The notes under the pieces were generated by a model that was not told the DNA's origin, searched no databases, and saw only the letters and a program-made list of their open reading frames with translations. From the NCBI RefSeq assembly GCF_002236805.1, contig NZ_NIQA01000003.1, forward strand, positions 186,001-250,000: a stretch of 64,000 bases of DNA, read 5' to 3'. The first letter of the stretch is position 1. The number at the start of each line of letters is the position of its first letter. Origin of the DNA: Pusillimonas sp. T2. GTDB taxonomy: Bacteria > Pseudomonadota > Gammaproteobacteria > Burkholderiales > Burkholderiaceae_B. The position numbers were made by a program, and so were the translations under genes. Shown piece by piece: positions 1-7,788 of the stretch.

Positions 1-2
1 CC

Positions 3-785
3 GTGCCGGCACACCACATTTACGGTTTTTTATTCACTGTTTTACTGCCGCAGGCCCTGGGGATTGCGTCGGAGAAGGTCTTTGACGTGCGGGGCAGCAG
101 CCCGGGTGCGTTGGTATCTGCGTTGCAACCCGGCGATTTAGTTATTGGCCACCCCGATTACTGGCAAAACGTAGCGCGCCTGGCGGGCGCCTTGCCCAAT
201 GATGTTGTGGGCGTCACGTCGGGAGCCCCTTGCCCCGACGCGGTCGCCCTTGATATGCGCGCTGCAGGATTAAGCAAACTAGTGCAAATTTTTGGCAGCA
301 GCGAAACCGCCGGTATTGGGTGGCGCGACGATGAAACTGCCCCATACACCTGCTTTGCCTACTGGCAAGCACAAGACGACGGCGCTGCACTTGCCCGGCG
401 TATGCCAGACGGTGCAACGGCCCGATTCGCGCTGCAAGACCACCTGACCTGGCAAGATGAAAACCATTTCAGGCCAGCAGGCCGCCGTGACCAGGTCGTA
501 CAGGTGGGTGGCATTAATGTTTACCCGGCGCGAGCGGCTGAGGTCATAGCGCAGCACCCCGCAGTACAAGATGTTGTCGTCAGGCTAATGCGTGCAGACG
601 AAGGCAACCGCCTTAAAGCATTTGTAGTGCCCCGCGCGGGCCATGAGGACGATTTGATGCTGGCCGAAACACTCGCCGAATGGGCCAGCGCCGGGTTAAA
701 TGCAGCCGAAAGGCCGGTAACCTATACCTTTGGCGCGGCATTACCCAGGCAAAGCAACGGCAAGCCTGCCGACTGGATCATTTAG
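3..785 (+). CDS. AMP-binding CoA ligase, 4-coumarate-CoA-ligase-like, 5' end outside window
   Basis: This is the C-terminal ~260 residues of an acyl-adenylate-forming enzyme that joins an aromatic or other carboxylic acid to CoA. The reading frame is open at the left edge and a complete enzyme is much longer, so the start lies outside the window; the GTG at position 3 is only the first in-frame start codon. The visible part carries a His-His-Ile-Tyr-Gly stretch near the left edge, a GSSETAG adenylate-binding motif around residue 98, a GRRDQVVQVGG hinge around 158 and a C-terminal lid ending in SNGKPADW. It resembles the small coumarate-CoA ligase family described with photoactive yellow protein. 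Substrate is inferred only. Its end overlaps the convergent gene at 778. Confidence 0.75.
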   Translation: MPAHHIYGFLFTVLLPQALGIASEKVFDVRGSSPGALVSALQPGDLVIGHPDYWQNVARLAGALPNDVVGVTSGAPCPDAVALDMRAAGLSKLVQIFGSSETAGIGWRDDETAPYTCFAYWQAQDDGAALARRMPDGATARFALQDHLTWQDENHFRPAGRRDQVVQVGGINVYPARAAEVIAQHPAVQDVVVRLMRADEGNRLKAFVVPRAGHEDDLMLAETLAEWASAGLNAAERPVTYTFGAALPRQSNGKPADWII

Positions 786-1155
786 ACGGAGCGGATGGCA
801 GACGTTGATGTTCTTTTGGGACGTTAACGCGCAGCGCTGCGTGTGCCACGTCGACCACATGTTGGGGTAACGCGTAGCCACCCACGATTTGCGCCACGTC
901 GGTAAGCCCTACCCAGTCTGGTGCAACTTCGATAAGCGTAGCCGAGGGTACAACGCGCTGCACATCAGCCAATGCGCCGCGCACTGCGCTATCGGCATCT
1001 TCGGCCTCGCGCGTAAATTCGAGCGCCAGCCGCCCTGGCAACCCCATGCCGACCAAAGCATCATCACAACCCGCCTGCCCGAAGCGCTCGACCAAGTCGT
1101 CTTGGTCGCAGTCGCTGTCTGCCAGCTGGTACTTTAAGGTAAAGATGTATTCCAT
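778..1155 (-). CDS. Small conserved protein, possible HTH regulator with altered C-terminus
   Basis: A 125-residue protein. Its first ~90 residues (YIFTLKYQLAD, then GCDDALVG, GRLALEFTREA and VGLTDVAQIVG) resemble, from memory, a family of small proteins annotated as DNA-binding that continue into a helix-turn-helix reading roughly GVSRQNMRK. Here the sequence departs from that pattern right after DVAQIVG. In another frame of the same DNA a partial TRYPNM string appears, so a frameshift that destroyed the helix-turn-helix is possible. The stop overlaps the end of the convergent ligase gene by 8 bases. A likely operator lies 60-100 bases upstream at 1214-1252. Function is unknown. Confidence 0.55.
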   Translation of the reverse strand: MEYIFTLKYQLADSDCDQDDLVERFGQAGCDDALVGMGLPGRLALEFTREAEDADSAVRGALADVQRVVPSATLIEVAPDWVGLTDVAQIVGGYALPQHVVDVAHAALRVNVPKEHQRLPSAPSK

Positions 1156-1213
1156 TTCGAAATGGCCGCTATTCGGTTGGATGGCGTGAATGCATCATCA
1201 ACAGACTTCGCTG

Positions 1214-1252
1214 TATATGCGAACATATTGGTTGTCAATCGACAACCAATAT
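1214..1252. promoter_or_regulatory. Overlapping operator-like motifs upstream of 778-1155
   Basis: Two motifs adjoin. Positions 1225-1252 form a perfect inverted repeat with 12-base arms (ATATTGGTTGTC, 4-base centre, GACAACCAATAT). The TTGTC-N4-GACAA core looks like a GntR/FadR-type operator. Positions 1214-1229 (TATATGCGAACATATT) match 14 of 16 bases of a motif at 60550-60565 upstream of pcaI. No T-run follows the dyad, so an operator is more likely than a terminator. Confidence 0.5.
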
Positions 1253-1836
1253 CAAAGGGCGCTTAGCTTCGCAGTAAAAGTGTCTGCAATGTGTAGTGCA
1301 GCAAGCTGCCTAAGTGAACTGACACAACAGTGTGCCTGAAGCAGCTTCTCAAACCACCAGCAATGATCAACTTGCTCCACCACGGAAATCACCCGATGTC
1401 CTGAGGCCAGTGGCCGACGTAGAGCGCATGAAAAAGGGGTTAGTTGCCTGAACGCCTAACCCCTTTTCATGTGCCAACGGTAGTTATCGTTACGGCTGTC
1501 GCAAGGATAAAGCCCAGAATAGGAATGAAACGCGCCTTTTTACCGCTATATTCGATGTATGTATTATTTGAGGAATTACCGATGAACCGCGCTTACATCT
1601 CCTTGCGTACAAGTGATGTAGTCACGCATAGCAATGCAACGCGGCCACCTATCGCTTACCAAGCTATCTATGCGTTTTTAAAAGACTGTGGGTTCAACGA
1701 CTTAGAAAATTTAAACTTTCATGCCGAACCGCAGCTTCAGCTCGTAGCGGGTTCACTGCAAGACGGCCGTTTAGTTTAGGGTGAAACCCGGGGTCTAGGT
1801 GATTGCCGGTGTCGGTACCGGAAAATGGCACCATCG
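1253..1836. other. Accessory stretch without a supported gene
   Basis: I see no convincing gene here. An open frame on the plus strand (1444-1779) begins inside a hairpin and has no recognisable domain. The stretch lies between the ligase locus and a vapC remnant and reads like decayed accessory DNA. Confidence 0.4.
1427..1471. terminator. Strong hairpin, possible bidirectional terminator
   Basis: Arms of 16-17 bases (CATGAAAAAGGGGTTAG at 1427-1443 and CTAACCCCTTTTCATG at 1456-1471) pair almost perfectly around a loop of about 12 bases. Both strands place T residues at the outer edge of the GC part, as in intrinsic terminators. It belongs to no recognised gene. Confidence 0.5.
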
Positions 1837-1986
1837 TCATAATTTGTAAGGCCATATCCAACGCGGTCCTGTTGCCAGCACGGCTAATGTGTAACCATCT
1901 GGCGTCGGGAAGCCACGCCCCCCATTTCTGGCCGTCGCAGCCAAATCGGCGTAGTGTCGCGCCGCATCGGTATCAAATGGTAGTAC
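1837..1986 (-). pseudogene. PIN-domain toxin (VapC-like) remnant
   Basis: On the minus strand one frame reads FDTDAARHYADLA, a short linker, then GRGFPTPDGY, which matches the central part of VapC-type PIN ribonuclease toxins (the segment with the acidic residues and the PDGYIAAIA helix). In-frame stop codons close both sides, there is no start, and the C-terminal part departs from the family after TLAVLATG. No intact antitoxin gene is visible. It is a decayed toxin gene, consistent with degraded mobile DNA. Confidence 0.65.
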
Positions 1987-2030
1987 TCAACCGCGCCTTC
2001 AGACAGCACGCTGTTTGGTCGCGCTATCAA

Positions 2031-3101
2031 TCATGACTCATAACCGGAATTCGATGCACCGTTGCCCCTCAACTCCTGTTCGATTTGTTCGATGCTTGGC
2101 AAATCTGTCGCCAGTTCCGGCGGCAAAGATTCAATAAGCTTGTATTCCGCAACACCCAGCGGTTGCGTGTTCTGGCGTAGCGCATACTCGGCCACAACCT
2201 TGTTCTTGCTCTTGCACAACAGCAGGCCGATGGTCGGGTTGTCCTGTGCATGTTTGACCTGTTCATCCACGGCCGTCAAGTAAAAACTCAATTGGCCCAA
2301 ATGCTCGGGCTTGAACTTGCCGCCCTTCAACTCGATAACCACATAGCAACGCAACTTTAGGTGGTAGAACAACAGGTCAATAAAAAACTCATCGCCACCC
2401 ACATCCAGCAACACCTGCCGCCCAACAAAGGCGAAACCAGCACCTAGTTCTAACAAGAACTCGGTCACGTGCTTGACCAGCGCATTTTCCACTGCGCGCT
2501 CTTGCGCTTCATTAGACAAGCCGAGAAAATCAAAGCGATACGGGTCTTTCAGCGATTCGCGCGCCAAGTCGGACTGCGGCTTGGGTAGAGTCGCGTCGAA
2601 GTTAGTTGCGGCCGTACCGCTCCGCTCCAGCAAACGGGTCTCAATCTGCATCACCAGCACGTTGCGCGACCAGTTATGTTCGATGGCTTTGGCGGCATAC
2701 CACTTGCGGGTTTGTGGGCCAGGCAGCTTGTCCAACAATGCCAACTGGTGATACCACGGCAATTGTGCAAGCACCTCTTGCACAAATTCCAGCTCCGGCC
2801 ACGCCTCGGCAAAAGCGCGCATGTATTTAAGATTACGAGGCGAAAAGCCCTTCATCTCAGGGAAAGTCGAACGCAAGTCCTGCGATAGCCTCTCTATGAC
2901 CTTCCCGCCCCAGCCCAGTTCGGCCTGTCGCGCCAGAATATCGCGCCCGATCTGCCAGTAAAGCAGCACCAGCTCGCGGTTGACGGCCAGTGCCGCACGT
3001 TGCTGGGCGATGTGGATACGATTTTTGAGTTCAGCCAACCAACCAGCGTAGCCGGATGGCAATTCAGTCAGCTTGACGGGCATTACACCTTCAGCACTCA
3101 T
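2031..3101 (-). CDS. YhcG/DUF1016-family PDDEXK nuclease
   Basis: A 356-residue protein of the YhcG (DUF1016) family. The N-terminal half (YAGWLAELKNRI, VLLYWQIGRDI, GFSPRNLKYMRAF) is the DUF1016 N-terminal domain. The C-terminal half holds a PD-(D/E)XK nuclease core: FFIDLLFYH (Asp) followed by CYVVIELKGGKFKPEHLGQL (Glu-x-Lys). Family members occur with restriction-modification and mobile elements; the role is not settled. I chose the ATG at 3101 because it has an A/G-rich binding site and opens the conserved domain; the frame stays open to 3239 but that extension does not look coding. It stands alone, just left of the first guaA-like attachment site. Confidence 0.85.
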   Translation of the reverse strand: MSAEGVMPVKLTELPSGYAGWLAELKNRIHIAQQRAALAVNRELVLLYWQIGRDILARQAELGWGGKVIERLSQDLRSTFPEMKGFSPRNLKYMRAFAEAWPELEFVQEVLAQLPWYHQLALLDKLPGPQTRKWYAAKAIEHNWSRNVLVMQIETRLLERSGTAATNFDATLPKPQSDLARESLKDPYRFDFLGLSNEAQERAVENALVKHVTEFLLELGAGFAFVGRQVLLDVGGDEFFIDLLFYHLKLRCYVVIELKGGKFKPEHLGQLSFYLTAVDEQVKHAQDNPTIGLLLCKSKNKVVAEYALRQNTQPLGVAEYKLIESLPPELATDLPSIEQIEQELRGNGASNSGYES

Positions 3102-3321
3102 ACTTTCTTTTCCCACGGAACGCTCTCTGAGCCAGTTAAATACTTCGCCGTCCACCGACTGACATAGGTGTCGCCATAGCCACACAAGGTCGCGACGAGC
3201 AGCCTCAAATACTACACAAACCAAACCGACATGCCTCAAAGAAGCAATTGGCTACTTTCTTCGCACCGACCGGATGAGCCAACTCGTAGTCGATAAAGCT
3301 TAGCGTGTAACGTTAAAACCA

Positions 3322-3354
3322 ACGCCCAGCTAAATCAACGATTTAGCTGGGCGT
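3322..3354 (-). terminator. Hairpin at island end, terminator-like
   Basis: A perfect 15-base inverted repeat (ACGCCCAGCTAAATC / GATTTAGCTGGGCGT) with a 3-base loop. Read in the guaA direction it is followed by TTGGTTTT, a weak T-tract. Its distance of about 60 bases from the att core suggests it would have ended guaA transcription when this end adjoined guaA. Confidence 0.6.
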
Positions 3355-3413
3355 GCGTCACTTTTGCATAAGTAGGTATTCTATGAAAATCTATGATTCA
3401 CGTTATAACCTCT

Positions 3414-3436
3414 ACTCCCACTCAATTGTCAATAAG
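3414..3436. repeat. Attachment-site copy at left end of element X
   Basis: ACTCCCACTC followed by AATTGT resembles the last codons of guaA at 31059 (ATTCCCACTCGATCGT) and the cores at 15599 and 18891. It marks the left boundary of the 12.2-kb element X. Unlike the cores at 15599 and 18891, no paired ATRCCATG repeats follow it. Confidence 0.75.
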
Positions 3437-3439
3437 AAC

Positions 3440-3758
3440 GTGAAAGCCCAGTGTTAAAAGGTTTCCAATGGACTAGATATTGAGCGATACCGGCAATTTC
3501 ACCGTCAGCTTGGAATTGCCCATTACTATAGTCGTGATCCACAACAGATGGGGTGCTCGAACTAGCCGACAGAACAAATTGAATTTGACCGAAATTGACG
3601 GTAACGATAACCGCCAACTCCGCATGCTTTGACGGTAACAACAAGATGACGGTATCGACTTTTAACCCTGATTCTTAACGCCGACTCGGACGCACGCATC
3701 GTTATGAATAATAACCAGGCTAAAGAGCAAGGTCGCCGAACTGATTCGTCAACGCGCC
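3440..3758. other. Left margin of element X without a clear gene
   Basis: No supported gene. The stretch contains three partial repeats of GACGGTAWC (near 3597, 3632 and 3650). A short minus-strand open frame (3429-3644) has no recognisable domain. Confidence 0.4.
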
Positions 3759-4553
3759 TCACAAATCATCGTCACTAAATAAACTCGCTGGACAACCGAG
3801 CTCTAAACTAATTTTCTTGGCGGTTTCTCTCATAGCACTTTTGAGAGCGGTGTTGCTGGCAGGGTTTTCAAATGCACTAATCCCCAGAGCCGTTATTGAT
3901 GCTTGAATATTCGCATCCATACCAAATATTGGGGAAGAGATCCCGAAAAAACCACTTTGAAACTTGCCTTCCGTCATCGCGAGTCGATGGCGTCTCACTT
4001 CAACTGCTCGGGAACGAGCCTCATCAAGCGCTCCTGGAGTCAATGCCTCCTCCTCCGCTACCAAATCTGCCCAGTAAGCTTCTGGCAAATAGCTAAAGAA
4101 CACCATCCCGGTAGCAGACGTCAGAACTGGCAATACGAAACCAACCTTAATAGCGAAAGGCGATCTGTGCCTCCCGTCTAGTTTATAGATGATGGTCGGT
4201 CCACGGTTACCCCAAATGGCAATGCTGTAGGTCTGCTCAAAGTTTGCTTGCAAAGACTCTAAATACTCTGATGCAACCTCAACAACATTGAACTGCTCAA
4301 TAGCGGCTGCACCCAACCTTATCGCGGTAGGACCCAAACCATAGTGTCCCGTCACCTTGTCTTGGACGATCAGCCCAAGGCGCATAAAGCTGACCAAATA
4401 AAGGTGCGCCTTGCTAGATGGCATACCCGCGGCTTCGGCAAGCAGCTTCAAAGGCAATTTTCGGCGCGCCTGCTGCAGCGCCTCAAGCAATGCATATCCA
4501 ACCTCGATGGATTGGATGCCTCGTTTCTCAAGAATGTCTGACTTCGAATCCAT
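3759..4553 (-). CDS. IclR-family transcriptional regulator of element X
   Basis: A 264-residue IclR-type regulator. Residues ~10-80 form the winged helix (GIQSIEVGYALLEAL, KLLAEAAGMPSSKAHLYL, GLGPTAIRLG), and ~90-255 the ligand-binding domain (TSATGMVFFSYLP, FGISSPIFGMDANIQASI). The start at 4553 was chosen because AAAGGAA lies just upstream; a longer start at 4583 has none. It is transcribed divergently from the importer-catabolism operon and two palindromes lie in the shared promoter, so it probably controls that operon in response to the imported aromatic compound or an intermediate. The effector is unknown. Confidence 0.9.
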   Translation of the reverse strand: MDSKSDILEKRGIQSIEVGYALLEALQQARRKLPLKLLAEAAGMPSSKAHLYLVSFMRLGLIVQDKVTGHYGLGPTAIRLGAAAIEQFNVVEVASEYLESLQANFEQTYSIAIWGNRGPTIIYKLDGRHRSPFAIKVGFVLPVLTSATGMVFFSYLPEAYWADLVAEEEALTPGALDEARSRAVEVRRHRLAMTEGKFQSGFFGISSPIFGMDANIQASITALGISAFENPASNTALKSAMRETAKKISLELGCPASLFSDDDL

Positions 4554-4568
4554 AAAGAATTTCCTTTG

Positions 4569-4610
4569 TTTGTTGCCCAACAAAATTATACGATATACAA
4601 TTTAGTTGTA
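4569..4610. promoter_or_regulatory. Divergent promoter with two palindromic operators
   Basis: Two dyads lie 11 bases apart in an AT-rich intergenic region: TTTGTTG-CC-CAACAAA at 4569-4584 and TACAA-N5-TTGTA at 4596-4610. The first abuts the regulator's ribosome-binding site, so autorepression is plausible. Assignment to the IclR protein is inferred from position. Confidence 0.5.
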
Positions 4611-4725
4611 CTTAGTTGAATTTTATTTAAAAATAGTCAATACAGAGACTAAGTAAAAAAACGTAACAGTAGTGAAGCGTAAAAGAAACAAATTCAAGAA
4701 ACAGCTATGTCATGGAGACACTTTT

Positions 4726-5919
4726 ATGAAAGCAAAACGGCGCGCAGTAATTGGTGCAACTCTTCTGGCCGGAGCAATGATGCTCGGCACATCTCAGGCA
4801 GCCAAGGCGGCTGAACCACTCAAGCTCGGCATGATCGTGAGCTCTTCGGGACCGTCTGCCTCAAATGCAGTTCAGTTTACAGGCGCAGTCAAGGCCTTCA
4901 TGGCTAAGCATGGCGACACGGTCGCGGGGCGGAAAATTGAAATCATCCAACGAGATGGTATGGGCCCTGCTCCGGATGTCAACCTGCGCCTGACCCAAGA
5001 ACTTATTTCGCGGCAGGGCGTTGAGATGATTTTTGGCTTCGACTACACCCCGAACGTACTGGCTGTTAAGAAAATTTCGACGCAAGCGAAGATGCCAATT
5101 CTAATTTCGAATGCGGCAACGTCCGGGATTTTGCACGACGCCCCATACATGGTTCGCTTCGGCCTGACAACAGCACAAGTGACCAAGCCGCTCGCTGAAT
5201 GGATGCCGAAGAACGGCTTGAAAAATGCTTATGTATTGTTCGCCAACTACGGCCCCGGGCTTGAGGCAAAAGCAGCATTTAAAGATGCATTTACAGCGGC
5301 AGGGGGAAACTACATGGGAGAAATTCCCGTACCAGTTTCAAACCCAGACTTTTCCGGATACTTGCAACGCATCAAAGAGGCAAAACCTGATGCTTTGTTC
5401 GTTTTTCTTCCAACCGGGGATCAACCAGGAGCATTCCTCAAGGCAGCTCGTGACTACGACCTCGCTGGTGCTGGTATAAAAATTGTAGGTACTGGTGATA
5501 TTGCCTCGGAAGACGTAATCGACTCTATTGGCGACTCTATTCTCGGTGTTACAACTGCTTTTGGGTACTCAGATGTACATAACTCACCCGAAAACAAGGA
5601 GTTTGTAGAACTATTCACGAAGGCTACGGGCGGGACAGTCAGACCCAATTTCCACGCTGCAACAGTTTGGGACATCATGGGTGCGATCTACAAGGTAGTA
5701 GAAGCGCAAAACGGAAAGTTAGATCCAGAAAAGACCATTGAACTACTGAAGGGGTACAAATCCACAGGGGCACGAGGACCTATTGAGATTGACTCATCAA
5801 GTCGGGATCTGACAACCACAGTGTATCTACGCACTGCAGAAAATCAAGGCGATCGCATTGTTAATCGGGAATTTGAGGCTATCCCAAGCGTCAAGTCTCC
5901 TGCAAAAGTGGCCCACTAG
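4726..5919 (+). CDS. Periplasmic substrate-binding protein, branched-chain/aromatic type ABC importer
   Basis: A 397-residue type I periplasmic binding protein (LivK/Peripla_BP_6 family). Residues 1-28 are a signal peptide with a positive start, a hydrophobic core and AKA before the mature AEPLKLGMIV. The mature protein has the two-lobed pattern (KLGMIVSSSGPSAS; FGFDYTPNVLAV; PILISNAATSG). The start at 4726 has GGAG upstream and gives the proper signal peptide; the frame is open to 4672. It opens the operon with two permeases and two ATPases. In such operons with catabolic genes the ligand is usually an aromatic acid rather than leucine, but the sequence alone does not tell. Confidence 0.9.
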   Translation: MKAKRRAVIGATLLAGAMMLGTSQAAKAAEPLKLGMIVSSSGPSASNAVQFTGAVKAFMAKHGDTVAGRKIEIIQRDGMGPAPDVNLRLTQELISRQGVEMIFGFDYTPNVLAVKKISTQAKMPILISNAATSGILHDAPYMVRFGLTTAQVTKPLAEWMPKNGLKNAYVLFANYGPGLEAKAAFKDAFTAAGGNYMGEIPVPVSNPDFSGYLQRIKEAKPDALFVFLPTGDQPGAFLKAARDYDLAGAGIKIVGTGDIASEDVIDSIGDSILGVTTAFGYSDVHNSPENKEFVELFTKATGGTVRPNFHAATVWDIMGAIYKVVEAQNGKLDPEKTIELLKGYKSTGARGPIEIDSSSRDLTTTVYLRTAENQGDRIVNREFEAIPSVKSPAKVAH

Positions 5920-5931
5920 GATAGACCCAGC

Positions 5932-6795
5932 ATGGTAGACAGTCTTTCAATACTGCTATTTAACGGTATCTCTTATGGAGTCTTACTGTTCTTAATGTCA
6001 GTTGGCTTAAGCGTAACGATGGGACTTATGCGTTTTGCCAACATGGCGCACGTAGTGTTTGCCATGCTTGGGGGTTACGTCACAGTAACCCTGCTTGAGC
6101 ATACCGACTTGTCATTCTATATAGCTGTTGTTCTGGCGGCCTTCGTGACTGGGCTAGGCGGTGCAGTCGCCGAGAGAATCGTATTTAGGCACTTCTATAA
6201 GGCAAGCGAACTCAGGCAGGTCTTGATGTCGATTTCGATCATTTTTATGTCGATCGGTGTCTTCACTTATTTTTGGGGCCCAAGCCAGCAATCCGTTACG
6301 GTGCCTGATGAGTTAATCGGCATGCGTCATTGGATGGGAATAAGTGTCAATGCTTATCGGCTGTTGCTAATCGCGATTGGCGCTCTCCTTATGACCGGTC
6401 TGTTTGTTGGACTTAAACGCACAAGGTTTGGCGCAATGCTGAGAGCGGCTGTCGACAATCGTCGTATGACAATCAGTTGTGGCGTTGATGTAGACAGACT
6501 GTTTTTCTGGGCATTCACGATGGGTTGCGCATTAGCCGGTTTGGGTGGTGCACTCAGCGTCAACCTGCTAGGACTTGATCCGACATTTGGTCTGCGTTAC
6601 CTAGCTTATATCTTGTTCGTCGTCGTTGTCGGAGGAATGGGTTCGATCGGGGGGTCTCTGCTCGCAGCACTCCTAATTGGTTTGGTCGATGTCTCTTTCA
6701 AGTACTACTGGCCAGAAGTAGGCGGATTTGTGATCTATATCGCCGTCGCTTTGTGCCTGATTTTGCGTCCCGACGGACTGCTCAAAAAAGGTTGA
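5932..6795 (+). CDS. ABC importer permease, LivH-type
   Basis: A 287-residue inner-membrane permease of the LivH family with about eight hydrophobic segments. LivH-type signatures include the opening LLFNGISYGVLLFLMSVGLSVTMGLM, read here in pieces (NGISYGVLL, GLSVTMGLMRFANMAH), and the cytoplasmic loop GAMLRAAVDNRRMTISCGVD, which contacts the ATPase. It follows the binding protein by 12 bases and precedes the LivM-type permease by 3, so the five importer genes are co-transcribed. It would form the translocation pore with the next gene product. Confidence 0.92.
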   Translation: MVDSLSILLFNGISYGVLLFLMSVGLSVTMGLMRFANMAHVVFAMLGGYVTVTLLEHTDLSFYIAVVLAAFVTGLGGAVAERIVFRHFYKASELRQVLMSISIIFMSIGVFTYFWGPSQQSVTVPDELIGMRHWMGISVNAYRLLLIAIGALLMTGLFVGLKRTRFGAMLRAAVDNRRMTISCGVDVDRLFFWAFTMGCALAGLGGALSVNLLGLDPTFGLRYLAYILFVVVVGGMGSIGGSLLAALLIGLVDVSFKYYWPEVGGFVIYIAVALCLILRPDGLLKKG

Positions 6796-6798
6796 ACA

Positions 6799-7788
6799 AT
6801 GAAGTCTCACAGTTCTACGATTACTCGGGGAGCATGGCGCTGGGAAGAGCCTTTGTTCTGGATTGCTATCGCCATTGCGCCCCTTGCATTCCCAAACTAC
6901 CTTCCCTTGTTAAGTCAGATTCTGATCATAGGCCTATTTGCAGTCTCACTTGACTTGCTGGTTGGTTATGCAGGCATCGTCTCTTTGGGGCATGGTGCAT
7001 TCTTTGGGATAGGAGCCTATACCGCAGGAATTTTGATGCAACGTGGCCTAGGAGAGCCATTCCTGGGTTTAATTTTGGCGGCATTAGTTAGCGCCTGCGT
7101 GGGGTACGTAATTAGCTTTCTTCTTCAAAAAGTGCGCGGTGTAGCGTTATTAATCGTCACACTCGGTGTAGGTCTGCTGTTCTTGGAGTTGGCTATTCAC
7201 TTCAAGTCGATAACTGGCGGTGAGGACGGCATCCAGGGTATTGACGTTTGGCCATTATTCTCAGTTTTCGAGTTTGACTTCCTTGGGCGAACTAGCTTCT
7301 TCTACTCCCTCCTCGTTTGTGGTTTGCTCTACCTTGTGGTTAGGTTGATTATCCGCTCGAACTATGGCCTCTCAATTGAAGCAATTAGAGATAACGAACG
7401 GAGAGCCACAGCAATTGGAACACCCGCAATCAAGAGATTACGCACTCTTTTTACGATCGCAGCAGCGGTGGCTGGCGTTGCCGGTGCGCTTTACGCCCAA
7501 ACCACGCAGTTCGTAGCACTTGAAGCAATCAGTTTGGACAGGTCAGTTTCCGCACTAGTGATGGTGACACTTGGCGGCATTGGTACGGCTATCGGCGCGA
7601 TGATCGGGTCAGCCATTTTTATGACCGCTAGAGACATGTTTGCAACCATGGAACCGATTTATTGGAATTTTTGGTTCGGCTGCCTTTTATTTGTGATCGT
7701 TTGCCTTGGCCAGGATGGCGTACTCGGACTCATTGCAAAAATCACTAACAAAATAAAACCGCGCGACAAAATGGAGCCGACACCATGA
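6799..7788 (+). CDS. ABC importer permease, LivM-type
   Basis: A 329-residue permease of the LivM family. Typical features are the LVGYAGIVSLGHGAFFGIGAY segment (seen as SLGHGAFFGIGAYTAG near residue 56), the coupling loop SIEAIRDNERRATAIG around residue 195, and a final hydrophobic stretch ending in LGQDGVLGLI. The stop overlaps the ATPase start at 7785 by four bases (ATGA), indicating translational coupling. It pairs with the LivH-type protein in the inner membrane. Confidence 0.92.
   Translation: MKSHSSTITRGAWRWEEPLFWIAIAIAPLAFPNYLPLLSQILIIGLFAVSLDLLVGYAGIVSLGHGAFFGIGAYTAGILMQRGLGEPFLGLILAALVSACVGYVISFLLQKVRGVALLIVTLGVGLLFLELAIHFKSITGGEDGIQGIDVWPLFSVFEFDFLGRTSFFYSLLVCGLLYLVVRLIIRSNYGLSIEAIRDNERRATAIGTPAIKRLRTLFTIAAAVAGVAGALYAQTTQFVALEAISLDRSVSALVMVTLGGIGTAIGAMIGSAIFMTARDMFATMEPIYWNFWFGCLLFVIVCLGQDGVLGLIAKITNKIKPRDKMEPTP

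Larger units (their letters stand above)
3306..3436. repeat. Island-end repeat, copy 1 (about 130 bp, ends in att core)
   Basis: This stretch aligns without large gaps to 15491-15621, at roughly three quarters to four fifths identity by eye. Shared blocks include CCAACGCCCA, CTAAATCAA, TTAGCTGGGCGTG and TCCCACTC. It contains a hairpin (3322-3354) and ends in a guaA-3'-end-like core. I read it as the right-hand terminus of an island that once lay directly on guaA. Confidence 0.7.

Noticed and set aside
1444..1779. 111-residue open frame on the plus strand
   Set aside because: It starts inside a hairpin, has no domain and no convincing ribosome-binding site; a shorter start at 1582 is no better supported.
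3429..3762. Minus-strand open frames of 71 and 66 codons at the left margin of element X
   Set aside because: They overlap each other, have no domain and no clear ribosome-binding site.
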